Shown here: positions 5,871-5,986 of the stretch, piece after piece
How the letters are laid out: each line of letters begins with the position of its first letter
Numbering within the stretch: position 1 is the first letter of the stretch
From: CAJXVY01 sp965660355
GTDB taxonomy: Bacteria; Actinomycetota; Actinomycetes; Actinomycetales; Microbacteriaceae
Length of the DNA: 5,986 bases
NCBI GenBank assembly: GCA_965660355.1
Contig: CBFHZN010000049.1
Coordinates: 1 to 5,986, forward strand
Reading direction: 5' to 3'
Program-made: the position numbers and the translations under genes
The notes under the pieces: model-generated
What the model saw: the letters and a program-made list of their open reading frames with translations, nothing else
Told to the model about the DNA's origin: nothing
The model's database searches: none

Positions 5871-5986
5871 ATGGATTTGCACGTATTAGACCACCCTCTG
5901 GTAGCTCACAAAGTCACTTATTTGCGAGATGAGCGAACTTCAAGCTCTATGTTTCGTCAGCTCACCGAAGAGCTAGTGACACTTCT
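5871..5986 (+). CDS. upp: Uracil phosphoribosyltransferase, N-terminal part (3' end outside window)
   Basis: The first 38 codons, open to the window edge, read MDLHVLDHPLVAHKVTYLRD then ERTSSSMFRQLTEELVTL. The V-x-DHPL-x-HK-x-T-x-LRD...T-x-x-x-FR-x-L-x-E-L opening is the conserved N-terminus of bacterial Upp. The enzyme makes UMP from uracil and PRPP in pyrimidine salvage. The PRPP-binding motif lies further on and is not in view. The start is fixed by family alignment; a ribosome binding site is lacking. It begins 34 bases after the LuxR-type regulator on the same strand, close enough for read-through. A upp / tadA / tRNA-Ser cluster is, from memory, common in Microbacteriaceae, so this looks like the conserved core side of the window. 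Confidence 0.93.
   Translation, partial: MDLHVLDHPLVAHKVTYLRDERTSSSMFRQLTEELVTL

Overview
The window looks like chromosomal DNA of a small-genome actinobacterium, most likely a freshwater Microbacteriaceae of the Rhodoluna/Aquiluna type. This is an inference from moderate GC, compact spacing, and a tRNA-Ser / tadA / upp neighbourhood that I recall from that family; it has not been tested by a search.

Left part (1-3509, all minus strand). Reading in the direction of transcription, there is a 123-residue conserved hypothetical protein with a CxxC motif, then a 558-residue multi-pass membrane protein with GT-C glycosyltransferase features. Last comes the first 427 codons of a large, acidic, exported protein whose 3' end lies beyond base 1. 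The glycosyltransferase and the exported protein suggest a cell-envelope or surface locus.

Middle part (3510-4391, minus strand). A higBA toxin-antitoxin pair (toxin gene first) ends at a convincing intrinsic terminator. It lies just past the 3' end of a tRNA-Ser(CGA) gene that encodes its own CCA. This is a typical position for an acquired module, but no integrase or duplicated tRNA end is visible.

Right part (4412-5986). tadA (tRNA adenosine deaminase) reads leftwards into the tRNA gene with a 20-base gap. A 234-base divergent intergenic region follows, holding a perfect 23-bp tandem repeat (three full copies plus 15 bases). To its right, on the plus strand, are a LuxR-type regulator with a possible GAF-like sensor half and the first 38 codons of upp (uracil phosphoribosyltransferase).

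Most of the genes have family-level assignments. The less explained items are the exported protein, the CxxC protein, the tandem repeat between tadA and the regulator, and the unclear start of that regulator. I see no clearly new multi-gene system; the tandem repeat with its adjoining orphan regulator is the best candidate for a closer look.
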